In this document: in pieces, positions 7,183 to 15,845 of the stretch
How the letters are laid out: every line of letters begins with the position of its first letter
Numbering within the stretch: the stretch's first letter is position 1
Source: an uncultured Prevotella sp.
GTDB lineage: Bacteria > Bacteroidota > Bacteroidia > Bacteroidales > Bacteroidaceae
Direction of reading: 5' to 3'
Assembly: GCA_934229335.1 (NCBI GenBank)
Contig: CAKQDQ010000011.1
Span: forward strand, 1-39,466
DNA length: 39,466 nt
Made by a program: the position numbers and the translations under genes
Notes under the pieces: generated by a model
Databases searched by the model: none
What the model was told of the DNA's origin: nothing
Seen by the model: only the letters and a program-made list of their open reading frames with translations

Positions 7183-10100
7183 TCATCGTTCCTTATTTGC
7201 AAACTCCATGAGTCGTGCGAAAGTGTAGTTGCGTTGCAACAATTCTGGGTTGCCAAAGATAACAAGATGCTCTTTGGCACGTGTCATAGCGACGTTCAAT
7301 TTACGGTCTACTACGGTGCCGTCTGTATCAACAAACACGTTGTCCGTAAGGAATTTCAACTGGTAAGGCTTTGATATAGTAAAGCCATAGAGTATGTATT
7401 TACGCTGGCTTCCCTGAAATCGCTCTACGGTATCAATGGCAATGTCATGCAAGCAGGGCACTCCGTAGGTATCAATGAGGTTTCTTATCGTCGCTATCTG
7501 GTTGCGGTAAGGCACTATAACGCCTACAGTAGCGTCTACATCGAACGCTTCGCCTTCTATCTCGTATATCTTTTTCACCGCAGAAGCTATCATCTTAGCC
7601 TCTACTATGTTCACTTTGTCAGAAGTACTGTCACTTGGTGGCTCCGTAGGAATGAAGGTCATGCGGCACGAACGCAACACTTTCTCCATACCTTCTACCT
7701 CTTTTCCCACCGCAGGAAGAGCTCCTGTCTGGTGCGGAAGCGGCACTTCCGTGAGTTTTCCGTTATAAAACGCCTCGTTAGGAAAGCTTGCTATGTCGTG
7801 GTGCATACGCCCTTGGCGGTGCAACATATATGTTACGGCAGGGTTGTCACGATATTTTCGCAGCAGTCTTTCAAAGAGAGAGAGGCGACAGTCGGTAAGG
7901 TTTATGTTGAGAAGTTCCTGTTCTTTCACCACAGAAACATCTTGCGGCTGCTGCACTACCGCTGGCAACTGCTTGTGATCGCCAATAAACACCATCTTCT
8001 TTATAGCTGAATACTCACCATCTCTTGCGCTTAACAAGCCCATAAGATGCGGTTCCAGTATCTGGGAAGCCTCATCTATCACCGCGAGAGAGAACTGACG
8101 TATCTGCAAGAGTGACACGTTAGAACTAAGAGCAGTGGTCGTTCCCACGTAGACACGGGCTGTTTCGAGCATCGTTCTCAACTCGGTTAGCGTCTTACAG
8201 CGACGTGCTTTCTCCTCCAACAGATAGTCTTTATACTCAGGGGCACAGCTCAACGCGCTACCAACACGTATAAAGTCTATACCGTCTTCTACCAGTTTAC
8301 TGCATATTTCGTCCACTGCTCTGTTGGTATACGACAGCAACAGCACTGCTGAACGGTCTTCTAACAACTCCTCTTTCACCGTGTTCAGCATGCCAAACGA
8401 TGTCTTTCCCGTTCCAGGAGGACCGATAATGAGGAACAAATCCTGCGCTTGCTTGACGCGAAGCGATAGTGTATTGAAACTACCGTAATCTCCTTTCAGC
8501 GTCTTAGTAGTGTCAACGCGCGGCTCTCTCTGCAACATCAGCAGGTCACGACGCTCTTTTGGTGCTGAGAGGAAGGCGTGCATACCGCGGTAAAGCGACC
8601 CATACGATGCCTCAATGAAGTCATGTTCTATCGCCCACATCATGTCATGATACCACAAGAACACCCTGGCGTCAGACTGAGGTGCCCTCAACGACAGTCG
8701 GATAGTGTCCATTCCTATGCTCTCTATGCGGCATCTGAAGACCATCATGCGGCGTGCGTCTGGTTCAGTTTCTGTCTTATAGGGGTACAGTATCACAACA
8801 TCGCCAACACGAAAGTTAGCCATATCGTTATCAACATCATCGCTAAAGTGCAGCGTTACGGTCTCTACGTTACCCTCATGGTCCTTTGTTGGCTCAGCGA
8901 GAGATAACCCATCGTATATGTTTCCCGCCATTTTCTTGTCGTCAAGTGACTCCTGCCACGTAGCGGCAAAGCCCGAACACTCCTTCGTTCCGTTACCAAG
9001 TTTTGAGCGAACATGCTCATTTGCTATGAAGGTAAGGAAGCGATAGTAGTACATTCGCTCCACTTTTGACGCACCATGTATAGGTGCTAACAGTTCCGTT
9101 ATCTGCGGTTCCTGATACCGTTGCCACAAAGCTCCGTAGTCATGGCGTTCATTCAGCATCGCTGGCGTAAGGTTCTCGAGCACGTCACGGTATGCGTTCT
9201 CCTTGGTATAATATAGTTCTGCCGCTGCAATTCTGTTCCTTAACTTTATCGCTCTGAATACAAGTTCGGGAGCAAAGCCCAGTCCTAACAGTGGATTCTG
9301 GTACTTAGAGTATAGCAAAAAGGCATGCAACTCACGATTATTGTCCTCATATACCTCCCTATAGTTATAGCGAATGAGGAGCATATAGAGCAAGAGTTGC
9401 ACGTAATGTTCTTCCTTATGGCGCGGATTAACGAAGTTATCATACGGAAAATTGCCCTTTCCCGATTTCTGCTCCATCAGCACTCGGAAGTCAAGTTGCA
9501 GGTAGTCCATACGCCCTTGCAGCCCAAGCATCTCCGAAAAGAATGATGGTTCCACCATGCCCTCTTTCGAATCGAAGCTCGAAACGGTCTGTGGCATATT
9601 CTGTCTCACCGCTTTCTCTATATGGTCACGCTGTTTTCGTGCTTCTTCATGGAAGTTAGGACCCACTCCTGCGGTCAAAAGACTGATGGCATTGTTACGA
9701 AAAAACTCTTTCACACTGTCGTTATAGTCACGCGACGTGCCTTCTTCCTCACCGTCTACAACATCCCTTACCGCCTCATCCAGCAACTGACCAGCGAAGT
9801 TACCAAGCACTATCGCCTCTGAGTTTTGCTGCGGTTGCAGTCTGTTAACAAGCGCAACGAGGGGCGATTCGGCATAGTTTGTAAAGCAACGCGCTACGGT
9901 TGAAATATCCACAAGATAGTCTGGAGCAAATATTATCAGCTCCGGGAAGAGCACACCTTCCCTTTCTTCAGGTCTGACGAGGTTGAACTGCGCTCCCTTT
10001 GTGAACATTCTACGGAGGTAAGTCCAATCAAAGTTGAAGCGCGTATTGCCATGACCGTAACACACTCGCACCTCTCCTTCACCGTCACTACCATCAAGTA

Positions 10101-10572
10101 CGCCATACATGCAATCGTCATCCCACCGTTGGAGTATCATTCTCACCACATCAGGACGCAACTTCCAGCGTGTCGTCTGCACCGTATGGCTCTCCTTCCT
10201 CTCCTTCCTCGTGGCGTCATCGCTACACAATCGCACCAACGAGCACAGTGCTTCTACATCTGCATCAGCGTGCTTCGACAGTTCGTCCGCACTGAGAAAA
10301 GTAGCCTTTCTCATTCTTGTACGGGCAGCATTCACCTCTCTTGCCAATGCGACGTCAGCTCCATATTCCTTCAACAGATAGTCGGTCTTGGCGAAAGCAC
10401 CACACATCAGCACCCCTACCCTATCTGTTTTCTCGTCAATAAACCTACGGAACACGCGTCGCAACGCCCCATACACCATCTTTATGTCAGGCTTATGGCG
10501 CAGTGCTCCGCGCAGTTCTGCTTCCGTCTCCTTATTTGTTTCAGGAGTATATCTTATTTCTCTGTCTTGCAT
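7183..10572 (-). CDS. Dna2-like nuclease-helicase (RecB-type nuclease plus superfamily 1 helicase)
   Basis: About 1129 residues if started at the ATG at 10572. The frame is open up to 10653, but those extra codons run through the likely promoter. Residues about 250-400 carry RecB-family nuclease motifs: GNFAGQLLDEAV, GLQGRMDYL (D356), LMEQKSGK (E367-x-K369) and QLLLY (Q392, Y396). The helicase half has GPPGTGKTS (717-725), VIDEASQ, GDHKQLPAV, RQGRMH, VIVPYRNQ, TVERFQGSQRKYI and LNVAMTRAKEHLVIFG, which is the Upf1/Dna2 type of superfamily 1. It should process DNA ends or flaps in repair or replication. No cysteine cluster for the iron-sulfur centre of eukaryotic Dna2 is visible around the nuclease motifs. 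It is a single gene between two terminators. Confidence 0.85.
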   Translation of the reverse strand: MQDREIRYTPETNKETEAELRGALRHKPDIKMVYGALRRVFRRFIDEKTDRVGVLMCGAFAKTDYLLKEYGADVALAREVNAARTRMRKATFLSADELSKHADADVEALCSLVRLCSDDATRKERKESHTVQTTRWKLRPDVVRMILQRWDDDCMYGVLDGSDGEGEVRVCYGHGNTRFNFDWTYLRRMFTKGAQFNLVRPEEREGVLFPELIIFAPDYLVDISTVARCFTNYAESPLVALVNRLQPQQNSEAIVLGNFAGQLLDEAVRDVVDGEEEGTSRDYNDSVKEFFRNNAISLLTAGVGPNFHEEARKQRDHIEKAVRQNMPQTVSSFDSKEGMVEPSFFSEMLGLQGRMDYLQLDFRVLMEQKSGKGNFPYDNFVNPRHKEEHYVQLLLYMLLIRYNYREVYEDNNRELHAFLLYSKYQNPLLGLGFAPELVFRAIKLRNRIAAAELYYTKENAYRDVLENLTPAMLNERHDYGALWQRYQEPQITELLAPIHGASKVERMYYYRFLTFIANEHVRSKLGNGTKECSGFAATWQESLDDKKMAGNIYDGLSLAEPTKDHEGNVETVTLHFSDDVDNDMANFRVGDVVILYPYKTETEPDARRMMVFRCRIESIGMDTIRLSLRAPQSDARVFLWYHDMMWAIEHDFIEASYGSLYRGMHAFLSAPKERRDLLMLQREPRVDTTKTLKGDYGSFNTLSLRVKQAQDLFLIIGPPGTGKTSFGMLNTVKEELLEDRSAVLLLSYTNRAVDEICSKLVEDGIDFIRVGSALSCAPEYKDYLLEEKARRCKTLTELRTMLETARVYVGTTTALSSNVSLLQIRQFSLAVIDEASQILEPHLMGLLSARDGEYSAIKKMVFIGDHKQLPAVVQQPQDVSVVKEQELLNINLTDCRLSLFERLLRKYRDNPAVTYMLHRQGRMHHDIASFPNEAFYNGKLTEVPLPHQTGALPAVGKEVEGMEKVLRSCRMTFIPTEPPSDSTSDKVNIVEAKMIASAVKKIYEIEGEAFDVDATVGVIVPYRNQIATIRNLIDTYGVPCLHDIAIDTVERFQGSQRKYILYGFTISKPYQLKFLTDNVFVDTDGTVVDRKLNVAMTRAKEHLVIFGNPELLQRNYTFARLMEFANKER

Positions 10573-10580
10573 AAGTATTG

Positions 10581-10588
10581 CAAAGGTA
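10581..10588 (-). promoter_or_regulatory. -7 box of the helicase gene, almost touching its start codon
   Basis: On the minus strand this reads TACCTTTG. The ATG at 10572 is only 8 bases further on, so the mRNA would have a leader of a few bases or none. A weak TTG element lies about 20 bases upstream. Confidence 0.55.
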
Positions 10589-10618
10589 GCAAATAATAGA
10601 TGCAAATGCAAGTAAAAA

Positions 10619-10655
10619 GGGTAGAAAAATCTGTCCGAGAACAGTTTTTCCACCC
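10619..10655 (-). terminator. Terminator of the TonB-receptor/lipoprotein operon
   Basis: In minus-strand sense a stem of GGGT, GAAAAA and CTGT blocks pairs with its complement, with one mismatch and one bulge, and is followed by CTTTTTAC. It lies 34 bases behind the lipoprotein stop and before the helicase promoter, so the helicase is transcribed separately. Confidence 0.75.
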
Positions 10656-10688
10656 TGTGTTTTTCATGTATTCACCTTTTCCTTATTA

Positions 10689-12227
10689 TCAATAGTCAGT
10701 GTTCTGTGGGTCAAAGTTGGTCCAACCTGCTGTCCATTTCTCTCCTGCTCCGAACGCTCCAATGTAGTTAGCGGTAATAAACCAGTTGTCAAGTCCTGTG
10801 AATGTAGGTGCTGTAAGCAGTGGACTGTTGGCAAGCGGTGTGTAACCGTCAGCCTCAACGAGTGTTGACCAGTCTGCTAACGCCTTATTGCCATTCTGCG
10901 CAAGGAAGAATGTAGAAGAGAAAGAAGGCTGTGAGGCATCTGTGATAGGCTTAGACTTCTCGTCGTATCCTGTTACGAGCACGTCATCATACAGTTTGTT
11001 TGCATCACTGCCAGTTACGTCCATGCCAGCAAACCAGATGTTCTGTAACTTAAGAATTCCATTATTTGCCGCTCCCTGCGTATCGCCCTTCTGGTTGTCG
11101 AGCATCAGTCCGATAGGATAACCTATAGCCAGTGAGTTTACACAGTTAAGGCGACTGTTACGACGTATCTGCATAGCCGCCTGGAATTTTCCAAGTGCCG
11201 AGCCGTTATTAGGGAAGTAATTGCCACCATTGATGTAGTCTGTAGTATTCTGGAACGACGCGTCGAGTTTCGGACCTACAAAGGTAATATTGCTGAATGT
11301 GGCTGTAGTCCAAGGACCAACAGGTGAACCATCCGCACAGTTATCGCTCTCAAAGCCGTTGCTCTGTGATGTATCGGCAATCTTAGAGTCGCGTACTGCC
11401 AGTCCGAACTGTACCTTTCCTGAGTATCCGTTATCGGTATCAAAGTCATCGTCCCAACCCTTGTATGCTACGAGATACTTGGCATTGACCGTTCCTCCGA
11501 ACCATTCGAAGGAGTCATCGTTAGAGTATGACACCTGAACGTGGTCTACCTGCGTCGCGCTACCAACAGAACCTAATGTCAAACCGTTTATCTCCTTATC
11601 CTTCTCGAATGGGTATCCTGCAAACTCTATGCGCACATAACTCAGCACTCCAGAGTTGTCGGCATTGTCATTACCACCATGCTTTGTTCGTGGGCCACCC
11701 TCTATCTGCATCTCCTGCTGATTGTTCTGTGCCTTACCGCATAGTATCACGCCTCCCCAGTCTCCTGGTTTGCGGTTGCCTTTAGCCTGTGCAGAGGTGA
11801 AGACGATAGGCTCCTGTGCTGTTCCCTGTGCTATCAGTTTGCCTCCTCGCTCAGCTATCAGCGCAGCCTTTGTTGCTTTGTCGCCCTTTATTACGGTGCC
11901 AGGCTCTATCGTTAGTTCTGCTCCGTCGGCTATATACACCCATCCTTTCAGTGTGTATGTGCCTTTCTTCAAGGTCTGTTTGCCTGTGAAGACGAACTCT
12001 GCATCGCCATTTCCTATCTCTTTACCATTCTCGTCAGCCTGTCCGTTGCTGAAGAGTATGTGGTTACATGCCTTCAATCCGCCATTGGTGGTCCATACAT
12101 AAGTGTCTGTTACCGTTCCGTTACCATTTCCATTACCATCACTTGCCGCGTCGTCGCTGCTACAAGCGGCAAGCGATGCCGCCATCATCAGGATGCCCAT
12201 GCATCCCATTACACTTTTTGTTTTCAT
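10689..12227 (-). CDS. Exported lipoprotein, probable right-handed beta-helix, partner of the upstream TonB-dependent receptor
   Basis: A 512-residue protein starting MKTKSVMGCMGILMMAASLA and then AACSSDDAASDGNG: a lipoprotein signal with the lipobox Cys at about residue 22, then an acidic, Gly/Asn-rich linker. Residues about 90-190 (ELTIEPGTVIKG, LIAERGGKLIAQGTAQEPIV, GDWGGVILCGKA) and about 190-290 (LSYVRIEFAG, QVSYSNDDSFEWFGGTVNAK) show short repeated beta-strand and turn patterns, suggesting a beta-helix. It lies 110 bases behind the receptor gene in the same direction and shares its terminator, so they are likely co-transcribed. Relatives of this lipoprotein often sit beside such receptors in Bacteroidetes. 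The ligand is unknown, and no SusD fold is recognisable. Confidence 0.7.
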   Translation of the reverse strand: MKTKSVMGCMGILMMAASLAACSSDDAASDGNGNGNGTVTDTYVWTTNGGLKACNHILFSNGQADENGKEIGNGDAEFVFTGKQTLKKGTYTLKGWVYIADGAELTIEPGTVIKGDKATKAALIAERGGKLIAQGTAQEPIVFTSAQAKGNRKPGDWGGVILCGKAQNNQQEMQIEGGPRTKHGGNDNADNSGVLSYVRIEFAGYPFEKDKEINGLTLGSVGSATQVDHVQVSYSNDDSFEWFGGTVNAKYLVAYKGWDDDFDTDNGYSGKVQFGLAVRDSKIADTSQSNGFESDNCADGSPVGPWTTATFSNITFVGPKLDASFQNTTDYINGGNYFPNNGSALGKFQAAMQIRRNSRLNCVNSLAIGYPIGLMLDNQKGDTQGAANNGILKLQNIWFAGMDVTGSDANKLYDDVLVTGYDEKSKPITDASQPSFSSTFFLAQNGNKALADWSTLVEADGYTPLANSPLLTAPTFTGLDNWFITANYIGAFGAGEKWTAGWTNFDPQNTDY

Positions 12228-12337
12228 ACTTTGTTTGTTGTTTTGTTATTTTATTGTTCTGTTGCTCGGTTACGTGAGGAGTTCGCTGTCGTCTGAACCA
12301 ACCTAAAACCGTAACCTTACAACTTCACAACTTTTCC

Positions 12338-14962
12338 TTAGAATCTATATGTTGCTTGCAGTCCTACCGTTCTGCCAGGCTTATAACTGCGTGTTATCTG
12401 CTCTACCTCTCGCGTTGAACCATCAGCGTTCTTCACGTCAGCAAACTGTTTGTAGAACACTCTTTCGGCAAGAAGGTCACGCACATTGAGTCGCATCTCC
12501 CAGTGTTCACCGAACCTTTTGGTTACAGAGAGGTCTATAGTGTTGCGTGGCATCTCGTAACTGTCGGGCACTTTTGCGCTGTCGTCTCCGCCAACGTTAC
12601 CAGTGCTACGTCCTACACCGATGATGCGCTTACCTATTCTGTTGTAGAGCAGTGCCACATCCATCTGCAATGGTCTGTTCTTATAGAAGATACCTGTGTT
12701 CACAAGGTATGGTGACTGTCCCTGCATAGGGCGGTTTTCTTCCTTTGCCCCTGGCTCAAAGCTCACCTTACTCTTTATCAACGCTCCGTTGAATGACCAT
12801 GAGAAGTCTGGCAGACCTATGAAGTCGAGGTTCTTTCTGATGTCGAATTCCAGACCATAGTTGTTTGCTCCCAACGCATTCTTGTACGAATAGATTAGGT
12901 CTGTGCCTCCAGCCACGGTGTATGTCCACTCTATTGGTGAGTCAAAGTGTTTATAGAACGCCGCAACGGAGATTTGTTCGCCACGGTGTGGGTAGAACTC
13001 ATAGCGCAGGTCGATGTTGTCGATGTAGCAACTGCGTAGTTCGGTGTTGCCCTGCACGCTGGAAGCGAGGTCGAAGTCGTAATAGACTGACGAACTGACT
13101 TCACGAAACTCTGGGCGGTTTATGCTTCTTCCGTATGACAAACGCAACTGGTGGCGGTCGTCAAACTTATACGTGGCATTGACGCTTGGGAAGAGGTCGT
13201 TGGTGCGATAGTGCGTGCTCATCTCGCTCTTCTCGTAATCTCGCGTGTTAGAGATTAGTTCCATGTCGTTATGTTCATACCTCAGACCTGCGTGAATGTT
13301 GAGTTTTCCGAACGGCATATCCATCGTTACGTAGCCCGCTCCGAGGGTATTCTTACCACGATAGTTATTGCGCATCTGCTGCAACTCAAGGAGATACAGT
13401 CCCTTTTCGCCCATATACTGTTCGTTGCTGATGAGTGTTGGTATGTTCATGTAGCGGAATCCCTGTGGCAAATCGTTGTTAGCGTTGTTCCAGTTATAGA
13501 TAAAGTTACGCGTCTTATAGTCTCTTGTGCGATACTCTCCGTATGCTCCAGCCTGTAAGGTTGGTTTCCATGAACCTATCTTAACATCTCTCTTGTCGTT
13601 CACGGCAGCCGAGAGGATATGCTCACCAAGGCTTGTCCACTCTCTGGAGATGTCGTTACCTGTTGTCAGAGCATAGACACCGCTCTCCAAGGCATCGTCG
13701 GTAAGATAGCGACGACGGTCTGGCAGACTACGACTGGCGTATGAATAGCCTACGCTCCAGTCGAGGTTGTCTCGCTCAAGGGTGTGCTTGCCTGTCAACT
13801 GGGTGCTGTATGTGGTGCGACTACGGTAGTAATACTCTGCACTATTCTCTAAGTTGGCCTGCGCTGACACTCCCTCACGCCACGTATAGCGGTTGTTGCC
13901 CAATTGGTTAAAGATGTTCTTAAACTGATACTTATTCTTTCCGCTTGCACTGAGTAGCGTCATGTTGAGCATGGCTCCGAGCCTTACGTTGTGGTTATAC
14001 TGCTGGTCCACGCTGCGACGCAGATAGTTTGAACGGTCGTTTGCTTCGTCATACACACCGAAGAGGTTGTTCTCCATGTCGGCATATTTACGATACTCGT
14101 TGCTGTAGTTTACCGTAGCAAGCAGTCCGAGACGCTTCCCCTCTATGTCCCATGCATGATTGTATGCCGCGGAGAGTTTTAGGTCAGCAAACGGTTTGAA
14201 AGTCTTTAGGCTCCAATCGTTGTTGAATCCGTTACCTGTAAGGCTTGTTCCGTTACCTGCAACAGACTGTAACTGTGCCTCCATGCCACCACTGAGCGAG
14301 CGAAGTCCTCCGTCGAAACCAAGAAAGTCGGTGCCTGAGCCTGCGCTCTGCATGAAGTTGCTCCAATGTGTTGTGCTGTTCCATGCTCCACCGAGCGTAA
14401 GGCTAAACCCGTTTGATGATGGTATCTCCTGCGTATTGACCATAATGAAGCCCCCTGTGTAGTCAGCAGGATACTCAGCCGACGGTGATTTCACTATCGT
14501 CATGCTCTCTATCTGTCCGCTTGGTATCATGTCGAAGGAGAAAGCACGTGAGTCTGCCTCTGTGCTTGGCACGGCACCACCGTTTATCCACACATTATTA
14601 TATCGCTGTGAGAGTCCGCGTACCATCACGAATTTATCTTCTATGAGGCTCACTCCTGGTATTCTTCTTATCACTTCGCCAGCGTTTGCATCTTGTGTCA
14701 GTTTGATGTCTTGCGCCGAGATATTGTTGACCACCACACTACTGTTCTTTGCCAACTGTATCACCGCTGCACTGGTGTTGCTGCGCTTTACAGAAGTCAC
14801 CGTCACCTCGTTCAGTTTCTGGTCACCGAAGGCAACTGTGTCTGCTGCCGTTTCGTTAGCGTTAGCATTGTCGGTCTGTGCTTGTGCTGCTGTCCCTGCT
14901 GCGAGAAGCGCTAACATTGTTGCACTCTTTGTTAAATTCTTACTTACTGTTTTCACTTGCAT
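12338..14962 (-). CDS. TonB-dependent outer-membrane receptor
   Basis: About 874 residues from the ATG at 14962 (a GTG directly before it, at 14965, is an alternative start). A signal peptide ends near AAGTAAQAQT. A TonB-box-like stretch and plug domain follow (LNEVTVTSVKRSN; DANAGEVIRRIPGVSLIEDK; FVMVRGLSQRYNNVWINGG; SIESMT-like IPSGQIESMTIVKSPSAEYP). The rest is a 22-strand-type barrel ending with an aromatic residue (VGLQATYRF). The protein would import a ligand across the outer membrane using TonB energy. It lacks the N-terminal carboxypeptidase-like domain of SusC proteins, and its partner is a beta-helix-like lipoprotein rather than SusD. The promoter is at 14986. The 22-base-period palindrome array lies about 120-200 bases upstream and could be regulatory. 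Confidence 0.88.
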   Translation of the reverse strand: MQVKTVSKNLTKSATMLALLAAGTAAQAQTDNANANETAADTVAFGDQKLNEVTVTSVKRSNTSAAVIQLAKNSSVVVNNISAQDIKLTQDANAGEVIRRIPGVSLIEDKFVMVRGLSQRYNNVWINGGAVPSTEADSRAFSFDMIPSGQIESMTIVKSPSAEYPADYTGGFIMVNTQEIPSSNGFSLTLGGAWNSTTHWSNFMQSAGSGTDFLGFDGGLRSLSGGMEAQLQSVAGNGTSLTGNGFNNDWSLKTFKPFADLKLSAAYNHAWDIEGKRLGLLATVNYSNEYRKYADMENNLFGVYDEANDRSNYLRRSVDQQYNHNVRLGAMLNMTLLSASGKNKYQFKNIFNQLGNNRYTWREGVSAQANLENSAEYYYRSRTTYSTQLTGKHTLERDNLDWSVGYSYASRSLPDRRRYLTDDALESGVYALTTGNDISREWTSLGEHILSAAVNDKRDVKIGSWKPTLQAGAYGEYRTRDYKTRNFIYNWNNANNDLPQGFRYMNIPTLISNEQYMGEKGLYLLELQQMRNNYRGKNTLGAGYVTMDMPFGKLNIHAGLRYEHNDMELISNTRDYEKSEMSTHYRTNDLFPSVNATYKFDDRHQLRLSYGRSINRPEFREVSSSVYYDFDLASSVQGNTELRSCYIDNIDLRYEFYPHRGEQISVAAFYKHFDSPIEWTYTVAGGTDLIYSYKNALGANNYGLEFDIRKNLDFIGLPDFSWSFNGALIKSKVSFEPGAKEENRPMQGQSPYLVNTGIFYKNRPLQMDVALLYNRIGKRIIGVGRSTGNVGGDDSAKVPDSYEMPRNTIDLSVTKRFGEHWEMRLNVRDLLAERVFYKQFADVKNADGSTREVEQITRSYKPGRTVGLQATYRF

Positions 14963-14985
14963 CACGTCTTTTCTTGATTACGCTG

Positions 14986-14993
14986 CAAAGGTA
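14986..14993 (-). promoter_or_regulatory. -7 box of the TonB-receptor operon
   Basis: On the minus strand this reads TACCTTTG, followed by GC, 24 bases before the receptor ATG. It fits TAnnTTTG. No clear -33 TTTG is present. Confidence 0.7.
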
Positions 14994-15043
14994 CTCCTAC
15001 GGTGTTTCATAAGCGTTGCAGAGAAGTTACGATTTGGTTAACG

Positions 15044-15257
15044 AAAATGGTAAATTACGGAAATCGAGTAAAAGCATCCAAATCACGACGTAATTAGGGT
15101 CTGATTACATTGTAATTTGTACCTGATTACATCGTGATTTGGGCTTAATTGCGAGACAATTTGATACATCCCGTTTCCTTGTTTGATAAATATCTTAAAA
15201 TCAGCAATTTGCGCTACCATCACCATAAGACCATATAAAATGGTAAATTTCGGAAAT
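15044..15257. repeat. ~213-bp composite repeat element B, inverted relative to element A
   Basis: The outer 21-base motif (in minus sense ATTTCC, two variable bases, AATTTACCATTTT) occurs at 15044-15064 and 15237-15257, 193 bases apart. Inside are four 13-base imperfect palindromes at an exact 22-base period: 15082 ATCACGACGTAAT, 15104 ATTACATTGTAAT, 15126 ATTACATCGTGAT, 15148 ATTGCGAGACAAT. Bases 15080-15099 and 15122-15141 also pair as an 18/20 hairpin around the central palindrome. Polarity (long gap, array, 15-20 bases, motif) is the same as in element A once orientation is accounted for. It lies in the 880-base gap upstream of the receptor promoter. Confidence 0.75.
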
Positions 15258-15260
15258 AGC

Positions 15261-15276
15261 GCAATGCAAGCATTGC
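15261..15276. repeat. Small perfect palindrome
   Basis: GCAATGC, AA, GCATTGC: a 7-bp perfect stem with a 2-base loop, just outside repeat element B. A sister palindrome (CAATGC, GA, GCATTG) is at 15478-15491. Confidence 0.7.
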
Positions 15277-15402
15277 ATGTTTTTTCTACATTAATCATCA
15301 TTAATCTGACGTTAATCATTCATTAATACTATCCTCTTATCCTGTGGTGGAACTAACTTGCATCAATATTATAGCCCGCTAATTCCACCAACGTACTCCT
15401 GT

Positions 15403-15601
15403 TAAGTAAGTGTTCAAAATTATTTTAATATTTTATATTGGCTATTTTGAGGCAGCTGGTTTCACTGTTTGAGGGAGCAATGCGAGCATTGTGACCGAAA
15501 ACAGGGAAAGCAGATGACCAAAAGAGACAGTATTAAATATTCCAAATAATACAAGAACATTTACTTACTCATTTACAAAAATAATTTTGAATACTTACTT
15601 A
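15403..15601. mobile_element. 199-bp MITE-like element with 24-bp terminal inverted repeats
   Basis: The left end 15403-15426 (begins TAAGTAAGTGTTCAAAATTA) is the reverse complement of 15578-15601 with one mismatch in 24. The centre holds a long hairpin: CTGGTTTCACTGTTT (15456-15470) pairs with 15499-15513 at 13 of 15 positions, capped by CAATGC-GA-GCATTG. There is no open frame of note and no transposase, so if mobile it depends on an enzyme elsewhere. No convincing target-site duplication is seen. Confidence 0.65.
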
Positions 15602-15663
15602 TATATATAAACAACTACAACATCACCTACATCACGTATTCTCTCCTCCCCCATGGGGATGCC

Positions 15664-15726
15664 CTCCCCCGCCAAACGGGGGAGAAGCGAAGCCATGCGG
15701 AGCGGAGGGGGTGTAAAGACCATTGA
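15664..15726. repeat. 63-bp GC-rich repeat, copy 1
   Basis: This segment (CTCCCCCGCCAAACGGGGGA onward) matches 27327-27389 at 57 of 63 positions without gaps. Its CCCCCG...CGGGGG part is a hairpin. It sits in a C/G-rich patch (15641-15740) unlike the AT-rich surroundings. Copy 2 lies inside the MITE-like element between pflB and pflA. Confidence 0.85.
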
Positions 15727-15810
15727 GGTAAGGGAGGGGGACTGTGTTAACAAACCATAATTATTATGCAATATCTGCTACTTTGTATTGCAAGGTACTA
15801 ATATTTTCTA

Positions 15811-15818
15811 TACCTTTG
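15811..15818 (+). promoter_or_regulatory. -7 box of the padR-pspC operon
   Basis: TACCTTTG followed by CG, 28 bases before the padR ATG at 15846, matches TAnnTTTG. A TTTG at 15782 is too far upstream (25 bases) to be a normal -33 box. Confidence 0.65.
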
Positions 15819-15845
15819 CGGCATAATCATTCAGAGATGTAACCA

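Noticed and set aside
10572..10653. Upstream 27-residue extension of the helicase
   Set aside because: It would be translated from sequence containing the likely -7 box and terminator, and it has signal-like but unconserved residues.
10689..14962. SusC/SusD polysaccharide utilisation locus
   Set aside because: The receptor lacks the SusC N-terminal domain, the lipoprotein is not SusD-like and no glycan enzyme adjoins.
15082..15160. 22-base-period arrays read as a CRISPR array
   Set aside because: Units are 13-base degenerate palindromes with 9-base spacers, far below CRISPR repeat and spacer lengths, and no cas gene is present.
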